Below are positions 39,101 through 49,064 of a stretch of DNA of 64,000 nt, piece by piece. Made by a program: the position numbers and the translations under genes. The notes beneath the pieces were generated by a model that made no database searches, was not told the DNA's origin, and saw only the letters and a list, made by a program, of their open reading frames with translations. This DNA is from Betaproteobacteria bacterium (GTDB taxonomy: Bacteria; Pseudomonadota; Gammaproteobacteria; Burkholderiales; Casimicrobiaceae): positions 124,001 to 188,000 of the forward strand of contig JAAFIS010000007.1 in assembly GCA_013298695.1 (NCBI GenBank), in the 5' to 3' direction. Every line of letters begins with the position of its first letter. Positions within the stretch are counted from its first letter, which is position 1.

Positions 39101-39988
39101 AATGTCGCGGTGAGCGTGAGCGGTTTTGGTGTGCCCACCGGTACAGTTAACGTCGCGGTAGGCACCGCTAGCTGCTCGATCACGTTGGCGGCTGGCAGCG
39201 GGAACTGCAACCTCGCCGGGATTGCGGTCGGCGCGGGTCAAACCGTTTCAGCGACCTACGCAGGCGACGTGGCCAATGGCGCGGGCAGCGATACCGATAC
39301 GGTGACAGTGATCAAGGCGAACACGACGGCAACGATTACTGCGAACACGCCGAATCCGTCAATCGTAAATTCACCGGTTAGCGTTTCGGTGTCAATCGCC
39401 CCTGTTGCGCCAGGCGCAGGCTCGCCGTCCGGAACCATCACGGTTAGCGACGGTGCTGCGAGCTGCGTGATTTCGCTGCCTGCTTCCAGCTGCACTATCA
39501 CGCCAACAACGACTGGAGTAAAGACGCTCAGTGCATCCTACGCGGGCGATGCAAGCTTTAACGCGAGTAGCGCGCCTGGCGTGTTGCAAACCGTTAATGC
39601 GGCGCCAGTGTCTCCGGTTATCACCAATCCTGCGCCGCCGCCTTCGGGTGAATCGGCCTTGCCTTATGCGTATCAGTTCACCGCGACTGGGAACGCACCG
39701 ATAACGTTTAGCGTGTCCGCCGGCAGTTTGCCGCCAGGGCTCACACTTACGCCGAGTGGATTGCTCTCAGGCACGCCCACTGCGCCGGGCAGCTACACGT
39801 TCACCGTGACCGCAGCGAATGGGGTTTTGCCCAACGCCACGCAGCAAGTAAATCTTGTGGTCGGCGCAGGTGTGGGCGCACTAGCGATTCCATCGTTGAG
39901 CGCGACTTGGATAGTTGCGTTCGCTGTGCTGCTCGTGGGAATCGGCGCGATTTCTACGCGATCGCAGACCCGATCAGAGCGCACATAA
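36176..39988 (+). CDS. Secreted ExeM/NucH-type endonuclease with Calx-beta and Ig domains
   Basis: About 1,270 residues from ATG 36176; a start at 36134 is possible. Order (numbers from 36134): signal peptide to SARAQ (about 42), an N-terminal beta domain, Calx-beta (about 261-369, SLAEGDSG and VESNETFFVNLTN), an OB-like ExeM segment (about 376-470), an endonuclease/exonuclease/phosphatase domain (about 645-967: GFNVLNYF, VIEMEND, INHFKSKSCG, LLGDFNAY, SDHDPALVG), two Ig-like domains, a putative-Ig domain (about 1158-1247), and a tail IPSLSATWIVAFAVLLVG then RS/TR residues like an IPTL-CTERM sorting end. Catalytic His/Asp residues are present, so extracellular DNA breakdown is likely. Confidence 0.9.
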   Translation: MPNLKFALCMRVFALLMLGMWLPSARAQVSFTSVGATYTQNFDVLATTGASVAWADNATILGWYSNRATYNASTGSSNAGSLYSFGTVGSTDRALGGVASGGTGSIYWALRVANNTGVALTSLAVSYSGEQWRDGGNTTPAAQSLQLQYQVAAVGTITDADTPTTGWLNAASLGFSSPVQTTVGAALDGNASTNRAAISGTLTVTVPVGQEIWLRWVDINDSGNDHGLAIDDVSITANGTTAAAPSISIDNVSLAEGDSGTSNAVFNVSLSSAAPAGGVTFDIATADGTATIANSDYVARSLTAQSIPEGQTSYQFTVVVNGDLTVESNETFFVNLTNVIGATVADGQGQATITNDDVSLVPINQIQGAGAASPLLASNVKTRGIVTAAYPGFRGFYIQSQASDEDADPATSEGIFVFMNSATLPAAAAVGNLVEVSGIVGEFGTAPTTATQLGSSTDVPVVTLISTSNALPAPIAVTLPLASSSALERYEGMRVSFAQSLTVSGNFTLGRFGEVVLSANGRLVNPSNVIDLNDVPASGNTIVGSSNVVAITAALDAARLNQVTLDDATSAQNPDPAPFGLSAANPLRAGSTISGVTGVVNQITQGYRVLSDPSNPPAFNRAPRPSTPPAVGGTLKAAGFNVLNYFNGNGSNQDGAAGGYPTARGANNFNEFNRQRAKTIAAVNQLGADVVGVIEMENDGDAPESALSDLLSGLSGVDAAAQWSRVALPAGWGTLNGSTDQITTRLIYKNASVEPVGAPLFCDSPAFVNARTPLAQVFRSRSTGGKVIVSINHFKSKSCGSGPDAASGAEADQNDGQSCWAPRRLAQAQALISCVSQWQTSTGENRVLLLGDFNAYEQENAIDAFRAAGLVTLINDSYSFVFDAQSGALDHAIASPQLVSQITGADKWHINADEPISLDYNTEFKTVGQQTSLYAADPFRSSDHDPALVGMNLASDPAVVTITSVTSGAVFGQPVNVAVSVSGFGVPTGTVNVAVGTASCSITLAAGSGNCNLAGIAVGAGQTVSATYAGDVANGAGSDTDTVTVIKANTTATITANTPNPSIVNSPVSVSVSIAPVAPGAGSPSGTITVSDGAASCVISLPASSCTITPTTTGVKTLSASYAGDASFNASSAPGVLQTVNAAPVSPVITNPAPPPSGESALPYAYQFTATGNAPITFSVSAGSLPPGLTLTPSGLLSGTPTAPGSYTFTVTAANGVLPNATQQVNLVVGAGVGALAIPSLSATWIVAFAVLLVGIGAISTRSQTRSERT

Positions 39989-40004
39989 AACTATTTTCGT
40001 ATAA

Positions 40005-40089
40005 GCCAGTGTTTGTTGGGCGATAGTGCAAGCAACAGCTAGTAGCAATAAATCATAAAATAGCGCTGCTCGCCCGCATAAAGCGGGCG
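40005..40089. repeat. HP85 element F
   Basis: Left arm GCCAGTGTTTGTTGGGCG (40005-40022) and right arm CGCCCGCATAAAGCGGGCG (40071-40089), the latter a perfect 7-bp stem with a five-base ATAAA loop. 85 bp, between the nuclease gene and the serS leader. Confidence 0.8.
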
Positions 40090-40154
40090 TTATGCGGCAG
40101 AGCTTTACCCGTGTTTCGACCGCGTTTTGGTGTGACTCTGCGAACAAGCCGCGC

Positions 40155-40160
40155 TACACT
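40155..40160 (+). promoter_or_regulatory. Possible -10 box placing the transcript start at the leader ATG
   Basis: TACACT at 40155-40160 lies six bases before ATG 40167. With normal spacing the transcript would begin at or next to that ATG, giving a leaderless mRNA, which would fit the missing ribosome site. No clear -35 box is seen. Confidence 0.25.
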
Positions 40161-40166
40161 TCGATT

Positions 40167-40271
40167 ATGAATCTTGAGTCGCGCGTTTCGCCCTGCAGTG
40201 TATTGAGCCTAGTGCCAATGCCTTCGTCGGCTTCCGCCCCGCATCCGGGCGCTTTCAGCCGCTCCTCTCGC

Positions 40272-40280
<9 letters not shown>
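40167..40280 (+). CDS. Serine-rich candidate leader peptide of serS
   Basis: A 37-residue open frame, MNLESRVSPCSVLSLV... ending FSRSSRSR. Eleven of 37 residues are Ser, using several Ser codons, and four of the last seven codons are Ser. Its stop codon is the loop of a GC-rich hairpin (40272-40286). It ends 99 bp before the seryl-tRNA synthetase ATG. This is the layout of amino-acid-specific attenuator peptides: low charged tRNA-Ser would stall the ribosome in the Ser run and change RNA folding. No Shine-Dalgarno is visible before ATG 40167. Chance cannot be excluded for one short frame. Confidence 0.5.
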
Positions 40281-41693
<1,413 letters not shown>

Positions 41694-41697
41694 CGTT

Positions 41698-41727
41698 GCG
41701 CGCTAAGCCGCTGCATTTAGTGCGCGC
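41698..41727 (+). terminator. Weak terminator-like hairpin after serS
   Basis: GCGCGC-TAA (41698-41706) pairs with TTA...GCGCGC (41717-41727) with a two-base bulge, five bases after the serS stop. No U-tract follows, so termination strength is doubtful. Confidence 0.3.
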
Positions 41728-41829
41728 GTTCAATCAAGAGCGGCCGAAGATCGCCTATGATCGGAAGTGAATTGGTAGTTTGGTAACGCAACTCCGAGCG
41801 TCTTTCACGAATTTCGAACTGCCCACCGC

Positions 41830-43893
41830 ATGACCGCACACGAAGATTTTTCAACGCTGTTTGAGCGCCTACCGATAGGCGCCTATCGCTGTACAGCTGA
41901 AGGAAAATTGCTGCGCGCAAACGCGGCCCTTGTTCGGCTTTGTCGGGCAACAAGCGAGGACCATGCGCGAATCTTTGTAAATGAAGATCAGGGCGACTGG
42001 TATCTCGATACTTCGCGACGCGAGCAATTTCGTAAGGCTCTATTTGAAACTGGAGAGGTCGTTCGCTTTGAATCCGAGGTGCGCTTGGCGACAGGAGCCG
42101 AAACGCGATGGATATCGGAGAACGCTCACCTAGTTAAAGACAGCGCGGGCAAAGTTTTGTATTACGAGGGCACGATCGAAGACATTACGGAGCAGCGACA
42201 TGCGCAGCAAGCGCTTGATCTCGCGTTTCGGCGCTACCAAGCGCTCACATCAAAATCGCAAAGCGCCTCTATCGTCTGCTCTGCCGACGGACAGATTTTG
42301 TTCGCTAGCGAAGCCGTAAACACTTTGCTCGGGTATTCGGCCAACGATATGGTCGGCACCAACTTGTTTGACACGATGCATCCCGAAGACCTTGCAGAAC
42401 ATCGCGCCGAATTTGCGCGAGTCGCGCTCAACGAGAATTCGGGGCAAGAGAGCGTCGCGCGGCATCTGCATGCCGATGGCACGTGGCGCTTTCTGGCATC
42501 ACTTGCGAGCGATGCGCGCGAAGACGATGCGGTCGGCGGCCTGATCGTCTACTGGCGCGACGTGACCGAGACTCATATGGCGCGGCTTCGCTTGCGCACA
42601 ATTGCTGAGACCGATTCGCTCACGGGATTGGTGTCGCGTGCGCAATTTGAGAGAACCTGCGTTGAACGGCTTGAGGCTCGCTTCGCGCTCGAAACACCAT
42701 CCGCGATATTTTTCATCGATCTCGACAACTTTAAGTTCGCCAACGATTCTTACGGCCATTGGGTGGGCGATCAAATTCTGATTGCGTCGGCTCGCCGTTT
42801 GCGCGAGCTCTGCCAGTCCGACGAACTTGTCGCACGCATTGGTGGCGATGAGTTCGCAGTATTTACCGCAGGCGAACACGCGAAACACCCCGAAGCGTTC
42901 GCCGCAAGCATCGTTAGGCTACTTTCACACCCCATAAAGATTGGAGCGATTCAGTTTGAAGTTAGCGCAAGCGTCGGCGTCGCTTGCTGCCCGCGAGACA
43001 GCCAGCAGTTTGACGAGTTACTTCGCTTCGCGGATCAGGCAATGTTTGAGGCCAAGGCGCAATCGCGAAATACTTACTGCGTGTTTACGCTTGAACTCGA
43101 ACGTCGTGCAAGGGAGCAGTCAAATCTGATCACCGATCTCCGGCATGCAATCAATCTAAATGAATTCATCGTGTTCTATCAACCGCAGGTCGACATGGCC
43201 AGCGGTGAACTGCTCGGTGTGGAAGCGCTGGTGCGGTGGAATCACCCCGCGCGTGGCATCGTGGCACCCGATGAATTCATCCGAGTTGCGGAAGAGCAAG
43301 GCTTGATCAGTGCAATCGGCTTACAGGTGTTGCAAATCGCTGTGCCGCAGATTGCAAAGTGGCGCAAAGTCACTGGGCGAGCGTTGCGCCTTGCGATCAA
43401 CGTGTCAGCGCGACAGCTGCGAGATCGAACGCTTGGAGCGAAGCTATTCGAGCTGTTGTCGCAACATGATCTGCCGCCGGAGGCACTTGAAATCGAGGTC
43501 ACCGAAAGCATTCTCATTGAAGCGAGTCGTGAAGGCCGCGATCTTCTTGCAGAGATGCGTGCGCTTGGATTGCGCATCGTGCTCGATGATTTGGGCGTCG
43601 GCTATTCGTCGATGGCGTATTTGCGCCAGTTTCCGGTGGACGGTGTGAAAATTGATCGTGGCTTTGTAGAGGGGCTACCGTTTAGCGCGGTCGATATGGC
43701 CATCGTGCGTTCGATCATTTCTCTAGCGCGCGAGCTCAATTTGTCGATCGTTGCCGAAGGCGTTGAAGTTGCGGCTCAGCGAACGCATTTGCTTTCAGAA
43801 AACTGCATCACAGGCCAGGGTTTTCTGTTTGCGCGCCCCTTGCCAGCTGATTTGTTTGAAACTCAAGGCTGGCTCGATACGTCATTGCATTGA
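41830..43893 (+). CDS. PAS-PAS-GGDEF-EAL cyclic di-GMP enzyme
   Basis: 687 residues, cytosolic, no membrane helix. Two PAS/PAC sensor units lie at about 10-120 and 130-255. The GGDEF domain (about 265-425) has RIGGDEF intact but no RxxD I-site upstream. The EAL domain (about 430-680) has EALVRW, INVSARQL, EIEVTES, LDDLGVGYSS, KIDRGFVEGL, VAEGVE and GQGFLFARPL, so all residues needed for c-di-GMP breakdown are present. Probably a phosphodiesterase with a regulatory or active GGDEF part. It is a single gene 136 bp after serS. The PAS ligand is unknown. Confidence 0.95.
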   Translation: MTAHEDFSTLFERLPIGAYRCTAEGKLLRANAALVRLCRATSEDHARIFVNEDQGDWYLDTSRREQFRKALFETGEVVRFESEVRLATGAETRWISENAHLVKDSAGKVLYYEGTIEDITEQRHAQQALDLAFRRYQALTSKSQSASIVCSADGQILFASEAVNTLLGYSANDMVGTNLFDTMHPEDLAEHRAEFARVALNENSGQESVARHLHADGTWRFLASLASDAREDDAVGGLIVYWRDVTETHMARLRLRTIAETDSLTGLVSRAQFERTCVERLEARFALETPSAIFFIDLDNFKFANDSYGHWVGDQILIASARRLRELCQSDELVARIGGDEFAVFTAGEHAKHPEAFAASIVRLLSHPIKIGAIQFEVSASVGVACCPRDSQQFDELLRFADQAMFEAKAQSRNTYCVFTLELERRAREQSNLITDLRHAINLNEFIVFYQPQVDMASGELLGVEALVRWNHPARGIVAPDEFIRVAEEQGLISAIGLQVLQIAVPQIAKWRKVTGRALRLAINVSARQLRDRTLGAKLFELLSQHDLPPEALEIEVTESILIEASREGRDLLAEMRALGLRIVLDDLGVGYSSMAYLRQFPVDGVKIDRGFVEGLPFSAVDMAIVRSIISLARELNLSIVAEGVEVAAQRTHLLSENCITGQGFLFARPLPADLFETQGWLDTSLH

Positions 43894-43914
43894 GGCGCGC
43901 TGCACCAGCGAAAG

Positions 43915-44796
43915 CTATAGGGTCAAGGTGCCACGACCCATCTCTAGCGTGCGACCACCTACTCGTATGCGGCGATCAGGCGTCAGACTCAGTTGCAAAA
44001 CGTTCTTGCGGTCTACAAATTCGCCTTGTGTCACCGTGAAGTTCGCCGGGGCGAGCTCCTGCGCGTCGAGCAAGTAGCCGCCCAAATTCGCGCATGCTGA
44101 ACCCGTTCCTGGATCTTCGCTCATGCCGCTTGCGGTCGGGAAAAAGAAGCGAACCTGGAACTTGTTTTGCGCGACGCGCGCCACGAAATACGCCATGTAC
44201 CGACCCGCGTCATTCGAAAAGTATTGCTGCAGCAGGTCAGGATTCGGTTTAGCGCGTGAAAGCGCTTCAACAGACCGCAAAGGAATTACAAGCTGTTCGG
44301 TTCCGGTTGAAACAAATCGCGCCTCACCCGCAAAATCTGACGCTTCTAAACCGCTCGCTTGCGCAAGCAGCGCAACATCGCTCGCGATCGGGCGCGACCT
44401 GTGCGCGTTGGCGGTGAAAGTCCAGACGCCGTTTTCACGCGTCACCGGAATTTCGCCCGCTTTCATCTTTAGCGTGAGCGCGTTGACCTGCGCGCCCGCT
44501 GCCTCGCGCATCGATGCGATTACGAACGACGTGCCTACAGTGGGATGTCCTGCAAACGGAAGCTCATATCGCGGCGTGAAAATCCGCACTTCGGCATCTG
44601 TTGTCGCGCCGCTTAGCGCTGTGTCGCTCGGGAAGATGAAGGTCGTTTCCGAGAGGTTAAATTGAGCCGCGATGGCTTGCATTTCTGATTCACTGAGCCC
44701 GCGAGCATCTTCAACCACTGCGAGTGGGTTCCCGCCGAACGTCGCCGCGTCGGATTCGACGAATACGTTCACGATACGAAACGAGAGTGTTTTCAT
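43915..44796 (-). CDS. PhzF-family isomerase/epimerase-like protein
   Basis: About 293 residues with the two-lobed diaminopimelate-epimerase-like fold. Motifs: FGGNPLAVVEDA, NLSETTFIFPS with the catalytic Glu, YELPFAGHPTVGTSFV, and GSGTGSACANLGGYLL near the C-terminal lobe. ATG 44796 is chosen because a GGACA ribosome site precedes it and homologues start at this point; an upstream frame extension contains unrelated residues. The substrate is unknown. It is divergent from ettA with HP85 element G between. Confidence 0.93.
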   Translation of the reverse strand: MKTLSFRIVNVFVESDAATFGGNPLAVVEDARGLSESEMQAIAAQFNLSETTFIFPSDTALSGATTDAEVRIFTPRYELPFAGHPTVGTSFVIASMREAAGAQVNALTLKMKAGEIPVTRENGVWTFTANAHRSRPIASDVALLAQASGLEASDFAGEARFVSTGTEQLVIPLRSVEALSRAKPNPDLLQQYFSNDAGRYMAYFVARVAQNKFQVRFFFPTASGMSEDPGTGSACANLGGYLLDAQELAPANFTVTQGEFVDRKNVLQLSLTPDRRIRVGGRTLEMGRGTLTL

Positions 44797-44846
44797 TGCA
44801 GTGTGTCCTTCGGTGCTCGGTGTGAATACAGTATTTATGCATTTTG

Positions 44847-44931
44847 CCGCAGCTAAATTGGGCTTAAGCGGCATATTTATCGATAACCGAGTTTAAAGAA
44901 AAAACATCGCGCAGCCCAATTCAATAGGGCG
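44847..44931. repeat. HP85 element G
   Basis: Left arm CCGCAGCTAAATTGGGCT (44847-44864) and right arm AGCCCAATTCAATAGGGCG (44913-44931); the centre contains CGATAACCGA. 85 bp, between the divergent starts of the PhzF-like gene and ettA, so this copy cannot simply be a terminator. Confidence 0.75.
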
Positions 44932-45069
44932 ATAAATTGTATAGCTAGATTGCCTATTTCTCAGTCTTGAGATAATCATCACATTCGCTCTTCACAACGT
45001 TTCTCCGTGGACAGCGCGCAGTGCGATCGCTCGATCACGCTCACATCAAAACACAAAGAACTCCCGCTC

Positions 45070-46731
45070 ATGCAGTACATCTACACCATGAACGGCGTAT
45101 CGAAGGTCGTGCCTCCGAAACGCCAGATTATCAAAGACATTTCGCTCTCGTTCTTCCCGGGCGCAAAAATCGGCTTGCTCGGCTTGAACGGCTCGGGCAA
45201 ATCCACCGTGCTCAAAATCATGGCGGGTGAAGATAAAGATTTCACTGGCGAAGCGCGTCCGAATCCCGGCACCAAAGTCGGCTATCTGCCGCAAGAGCCG
45301 CAGTTGAACGGTGAGCAAACCGTACGCGAAGCCGTGGAAGAGGGCTTGGGCGGCATCAAAACGGCTCAGAAGCGCTTAGAAGAGGTGTACGCCGCGTATG
45401 GCGAAGCCGATGCTGATTTCGATGCGCTCGCGGCTGAACAGGCACAGCTCGAAGCGATCATTGCCGCAGGCGACGGTCACAACACCGAAGCTCAACTCGA
45501 CGTCGCCGCAGATGCGCTGCGCTTGCCGCCGTGGGATGCGAAAGTCGGCGTGCTCTCTGGTGGCGAAAAGCGCCGCGTCGCGCTCTGTCGTTTGCTGCTC
45601 TCAAAACCCGATATGTTGCTGCTTGATGAGCCGACTAACCACTTAGACGCCGAAAGTGTGGAATGGCTTGAGCAATTCCTGCAGCGCTATTCGGGCACCG
45701 TGGTCGCTGTTACCCATGATCGCTACTTTCTTGACAACGCCGCTGAGTGGATTCTCGAATTGGATCGCGGACACGGGATTCCGTATAAGGGCAATTACAG
45801 CTCGTGGCTTGAGCAAAAAGGCGATCGCCTCAAGAAAGAGGAATCGAGCGAATCGGCGCGTCAAAAAGCGTTGAAGAAAGAACTTGAATGGGTTCGCCAA
45901 AATCCGAAAGGTCGCCAGGCAAAAAGCAAAGCACGTCTGACGCGATTTGAAGAACTCTCCAGCCACGAATATCAATCGCGGAATGAAACGAATGAGATTT
46001 TCATTCCGGTGGCGGAGCGCTTGGGCAATCAAGTTATCGAATTTAAAAACGTTAGCAAGAGTTTCGGCGATCGATTGCTCATCGATGATTTGAGTTTCTC
46101 GGTTCCACCCGGTGCGATTGTTGGCATCATCGGCCCGAACGGCGCAGGTAAATCAACGATTTTCCGAATGATTCAAGGCACGGAGAAGCCGGACAAAGGC
46201 GAAGTCGTTATCGGTCAAACCGCGCAACTCTCGTTCGTAGATCAATCGCGCGAAAACCTCGCCAACGAAAAAACCGTGTGGCAAGATGTGTCCGGCGGCG
46301 CAGACATCCTGCAGGTTGGACGCTTTGAAATGCAAAGCCGTGCCTACATCGGTCGCTTCAATTTCAAAGGCCAAGACCAGCAAAAACTGGTCGGCAATTT
46401 ATCGGGTGGTGAGCGCGGTCGCTTGCATCTCGCGAAGACCTTGCTCAAGGGCGCAAACGTATTGCTGCTCGACGAACCGTCTAACGATCTCGACGTAGAA
46501 ACGCTGCGCGCGCTCGAAGACGCGCTACTCGAATTTGCAGGCACCGCGCTCGTGATCTCGCATGATCGCTGGTTTCTCGACAAAATCTGCACGCACATCC
46601 TCGCGTGCGAAGGCGACAGCCAATGGACCTTCTTCAACGGCAACTTCCACGAATACGAAGCCGATAAAGTGCATCGACTTGGTGAAGAAGGCGCCCGGCC
46701 TAAGCGGGTGAGGTTTAAGGGGTTGAAGTAA
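45070..46731 (+). CDS. ettA: Energy-dependent translational throttle protein EttA
   Basis: ABC-F protein that binds the ribosomal E site and links translation to ADP/ATP ratio. 553 residues from ATG 45070 (MQYIYTMNGVSKVVPPKRQI). Two ATPase domains: Walker A GLNGSGKST and GPNGAGKST, signatures LSGGEKRR and LSGGERGR, and Walker B LLLDEPTNHLD and LLLDEPSNDLD. The linker with QNPKGRQAKSKARLTRFEEL is the P-site tRNA-interaction arm. A longer frame start at 45007 is unrelated to the family. Confidence 0.97.
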   Translation: MQYIYTMNGVSKVVPPKRQIIKDISLSFFPGAKIGLLGLNGSGKSTVLKIMAGEDKDFTGEARPNPGTKVGYLPQEPQLNGEQTVREAVEEGLGGIKTAQKRLEEVYAAYGEADADFDALAAEQAQLEAIIAAGDGHNTEAQLDVAADALRLPPWDAKVGVLSGGEKRRVALCRLLLSKPDMLLLDEPTNHLDAESVEWLEQFLQRYSGTVVAVTHDRYFLDNAAEWILELDRGHGIPYKGNYSSWLEQKGDRLKKEESSESARQKALKKELEWVRQNPKGRQAKSKARLTRFEELSSHEYQSRNETNEIFIPVAERLGNQVIEFKNVSKSFGDRLLIDDLSFSVPPGAIVGIIGPNGAGKSTIFRMIQGTEKPDKGEVVIGQTAQLSFVDQSRENLANEKTVWQDVSGGADILQVGRFEMQSRAYIGRFNFKGQDQQKLVGNLSGGERGRLHLAKTLLKGANVLLLDEPSNDLDVETLRALEDALLEFAGTALVISHDRWFLDKICTHILACEGDSQWTFFNGNFHEYEADKVHRLGEEGARPKRVRFKGLK

Positions 46732-47204
46732 GCGTTAGTGGCGACGGCATCACATCGCAATCGAGGGAACAAATGTCACAACTTCGCGTCTCGCTTTGGG
46801 TTTGATGCCCGTACGAATGAGCTATTCAGCCATAAATGCAAATTTAGACATTGCGAACTCAGCGGTTTGGAGCGAACGCCGATCCCTGTTGCGTGCCGCA
46901 TGCGGAGGGCAACTGTTCCGCGGAATGATACTTCTTGTTGTGTCTCCCGGCATGTGCGCCCGATGCGGGAATTCCATTTTCTATGAATCACTTTTGATCG
47001 TCGGTGCGTGGATGATTTTCAATGTGCTTTTGCTTTTTCGCGCGCCCACACTGACGGTGATCGATTCTTTTTTGAAGCGTTGCCATGCTGCGTTAAAACG
47101 GCTTTGTTGCTCGCTTGCCGCACCGTTGCTTTGCATCATGATCGTGTTCCCGCGACTTTTCTCGTAAATCCGAAGACCAGCGTCTGTGACGCGCGTTTGG
47201 CGGA
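46732..47204. other. 473-bp gap with no supported gene
   Basis: Between ettA and the TPR/HD-GYP-like gene. A plus-strand frame of 123 codons (46796-47167) has one hydrophobic stretch but no ribosome site, no recognisable family and a Cys-rich composition unlike the neighbours. No HP85 element was found here. Confidence 0.5.
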
Positions 47205-48806
47205 TCAAGCTTCTTCAAACAAAGTCAAGCCCGGTATCAAGTCGCACAGCGTTGCGTGTGCGTGCCTTGCGTCTTCACGCGGTGGCGCGCACGCCGCGAG
47301 ATAGCGGTCAAGTCGTTTACCGTGGTGCTGCTGCAGTTGCTCGATTATCGGCAAGAAAGCCGCCACTAACTCGGGATCGAATTGCTGTCCGGCATGCGCT
47401 TTGATGTGTTGCACCGCTTCCGCGTGCGTGAGTGTGCCCTGATGGGTGAGTTGGTCGTAGGCGATGGCGAGGCTTGCGATGCGCGCGGCTTCAGCGATTG
47501 CATGGCCGGAGAGTTGCCGCGGCTTTCCGTATCCATTCCAATGTTCACGATGATTTTGCGCGATGCTAGCCGCGAGCTGCAGCGCGGGATGACGACCGTG
47601 CGCGGTAAGCAACGCGTCTGACCCAATAGGATAGAGTCGTGTTGCGCACTCGAGCGCGCGCGATTCGAGTGCGCGATAGCCCATCGCATCTGCAATTAGC
47701 GAAGCGAGCTTCCCGATTCGATAGATTGACAGTCCGGTTAAATCGTCTACCACTTGGACGCTGACTGCAATCCGCTCGATCGCGAGCTGCTCGTCGCGGG
47801 TCAAGCAGGCCGTAGCGCGAACTGGGTTCACGCGCGACTCGGCGCCTGCGCCTTCTAGTAATTGTTCGACTCTGCGCTCAGTCGAGGATGAGTTAACGTC
47901 AACTTCGGTAACTTGGCCGCTGCTTACTAATGCCAATGCGCGCTGGACCCGCGTTGCTTTGGCTGCGTGAGTGTGTTCCGAAAGCAAGCGCCGATAACGC
48001 GAGATGCGTGGCAAGTCGTTCCCAAATTCGCTCAAGCGGATCAACCATTGAAGTGCATCCACTTGAATCGTGCTGAATCCGACAGTCGCGTCAACCAGCG
48101 TTTCCAGCTCGCTAATCGCAGCGTCGGTTTGGCCCGCAAAGTAATGCGCGTAAAGCGCATTTGCGAATTGCAAATTGTGTTGATGATGTAGCGTTGGATA
48201 GGCGACTGCAATTTGCTCAATGAGCTTCATTCTCTCTGCTACCGCAGCGGGTTCATCGAGGGAGATCGCCGCCTTCATCCAATTGAATTCGTCGATCAAT
48301 CGCAAGCGAGCTGAATGCTCGTCGTTGACTTCGCCGTGCAACGCAATCGCCTGCTGCGAGAGGCAAATCGCGTCTCCGAAATCTTGCGCACTTAAATGCG
48401 CGCCAGCCGCGTTGGTGAGCAACTGACGCGTATCTTCGCGGCAATCCTCGGAGTTGGCGAAGCGAACGGCGGCGCGCTGCGCGATCTCAATTGCCTCTTC
48501 GAACCGGCCGATGTGGGTGAGTGCGGCGGTAACGTTTAGCAACGCGTTTACAAGTGCGTCATCGCGATTTAAAGCGCGAGCCAGTGACGCTGATTGCAGC
48601 CCATAGTCGATTGCGTCTGCGTAAATGCCAGCCATAACGCAGCATCCGCTCGCGATGTTCAGCGCGCGGCGACGCGCTTCATCGTCGCGGTGCGCCGCAG
48701 CGAAATTGACCGCCTTCAACGCAAACACAAGTGCGCACTCGGGGTCTCCATCCGAGAGCTTGACAATCGCCAATTTGAGGAGTTGGGCGGGAGTGGTCAT
48801 TTCCAT
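47205..48806 (-). CDS. TPR protein with degenerate HD-GYP-like domain
   Basis: About 533 residues, no membrane helix. The N-terminal ~320 residues are helical TPR-type repeats (AIDYGLQSASLARALNRDDA, AIEIAQRAAVRFANS, AICLSQQAIALHGEV). The C-terminal part (about 360-510) follows the outline of an HD-GYP phosphodiesterase, with GHAIAEAARIASLAIAYDQLTHQ and GQQFDPELVAAFLPII, but the metal-binding HD is missing and HHExxDGxGYP is replaced by NHREHWNGYGKP. Enzyme activity is therefore doubtful. ATG 48806 or 48800 may be the start. It is divergent from a 48-residue double-glycine peptide gene, which may be its partner. Confidence 0.75.
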   Translation of the reverse strand: MEMTTPAQLLKLAIVKLSDGDPECALVFALKAVNFAAAHRDDEARRRALNIASGCCVMAGIYADAIDYGLQSASLARALNRDDALVNALLNVTAALTHIGRFEEAIEIAQRAAVRFANSEDCREDTRQLLTNAAGAHLSAQDFGDAICLSQQAIALHGEVNDEHSARLRLIDEFNWMKAAISLDEPAAVAERMKLIEQIAVAYPTLHHQHNLQFANALYAHYFAGQTDAAISELETLVDATVGFSTIQVDALQWLIRLSEFGNDLPRISRYRRLLSEHTHAAKATRVQRALALVSSGQVTEVDVNSSSTERRVEQLLEGAGAESRVNPVRATACLTRDEQLAIERIAVSVQVVDDLTGLSIYRIGKLASLIADAMGYRALESRALECATRLYPIGSDALLTAHGRHPALQLAASIAQNHREHWNGYGKPRQLSGHAIAEAARIASLAIAYDQLTHQGTLTHAEAVQHIKAHAGQQFDPELVAAFLPIIEQLQQHHGKRLDRYLAACAPPREDARHAHATLCDLIPGLTLFEEA

Positions 48807-48896
48807 AACATGGCCATGCAGTGAGTTTTTTCGTTGCACGTCAGCAAGGATTTGAAGCTTAGCCGACGCTTTTATTCACGTTTTAGGAGATATCGC

Positions 48897-49043
48897 ATGA
48901 CATCAGCAATCGCTCACTCGTTTAACCTGTCTGTTTTGGGAGGAGCCGATGTGGCATCCACGCCTCCTGACGCCACTCGTGAACTGTCCATCGACGAATT
49001 GGTGTGGGTTGGCGGCGGTGAGGTAGTGATCGGAACTAAATAG
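48897..49043 (+). CDS. Small double-glycine leader peptide
   Basis: A 48-residue peptide with a strong ribosome site (TTAGGAGA, 6 bp before ATG 48897). Its end, RELSIDELVWVGGG followed by EVVIGTK, matches the LSxxELxxVxGG leader of bacteriocin and RiPP precursors that are cut after Gly-Gly during export. The predicted mature part would be only seven to eight residues and has no Cys. No ABC peptidase-transporter or modification enzyme is seen nearby. Divergent from a TPR-containing gene, it could be a signalling peptide or a small bacteriocin-like product. Confidence 0.7.
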   Translation: MTSAIAHSFNLSVLGGADVASTPPDATRELSIDELVWVGGGEVVIGTK

Positions 49044-49064
49044 CAACCCCACGAAGACCAAGAA

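Noticed and set aside
41694-41829. HP85 copy after serS
   Set aside because: A hairpin is present, but the second arm and the 85-bp spacing are missing.
46796-47167. 123-codon frame with a hydrophobic stretch
   Set aside because: No ribosome site, no family motif, odd Cys-rich make-up; treated as chance.
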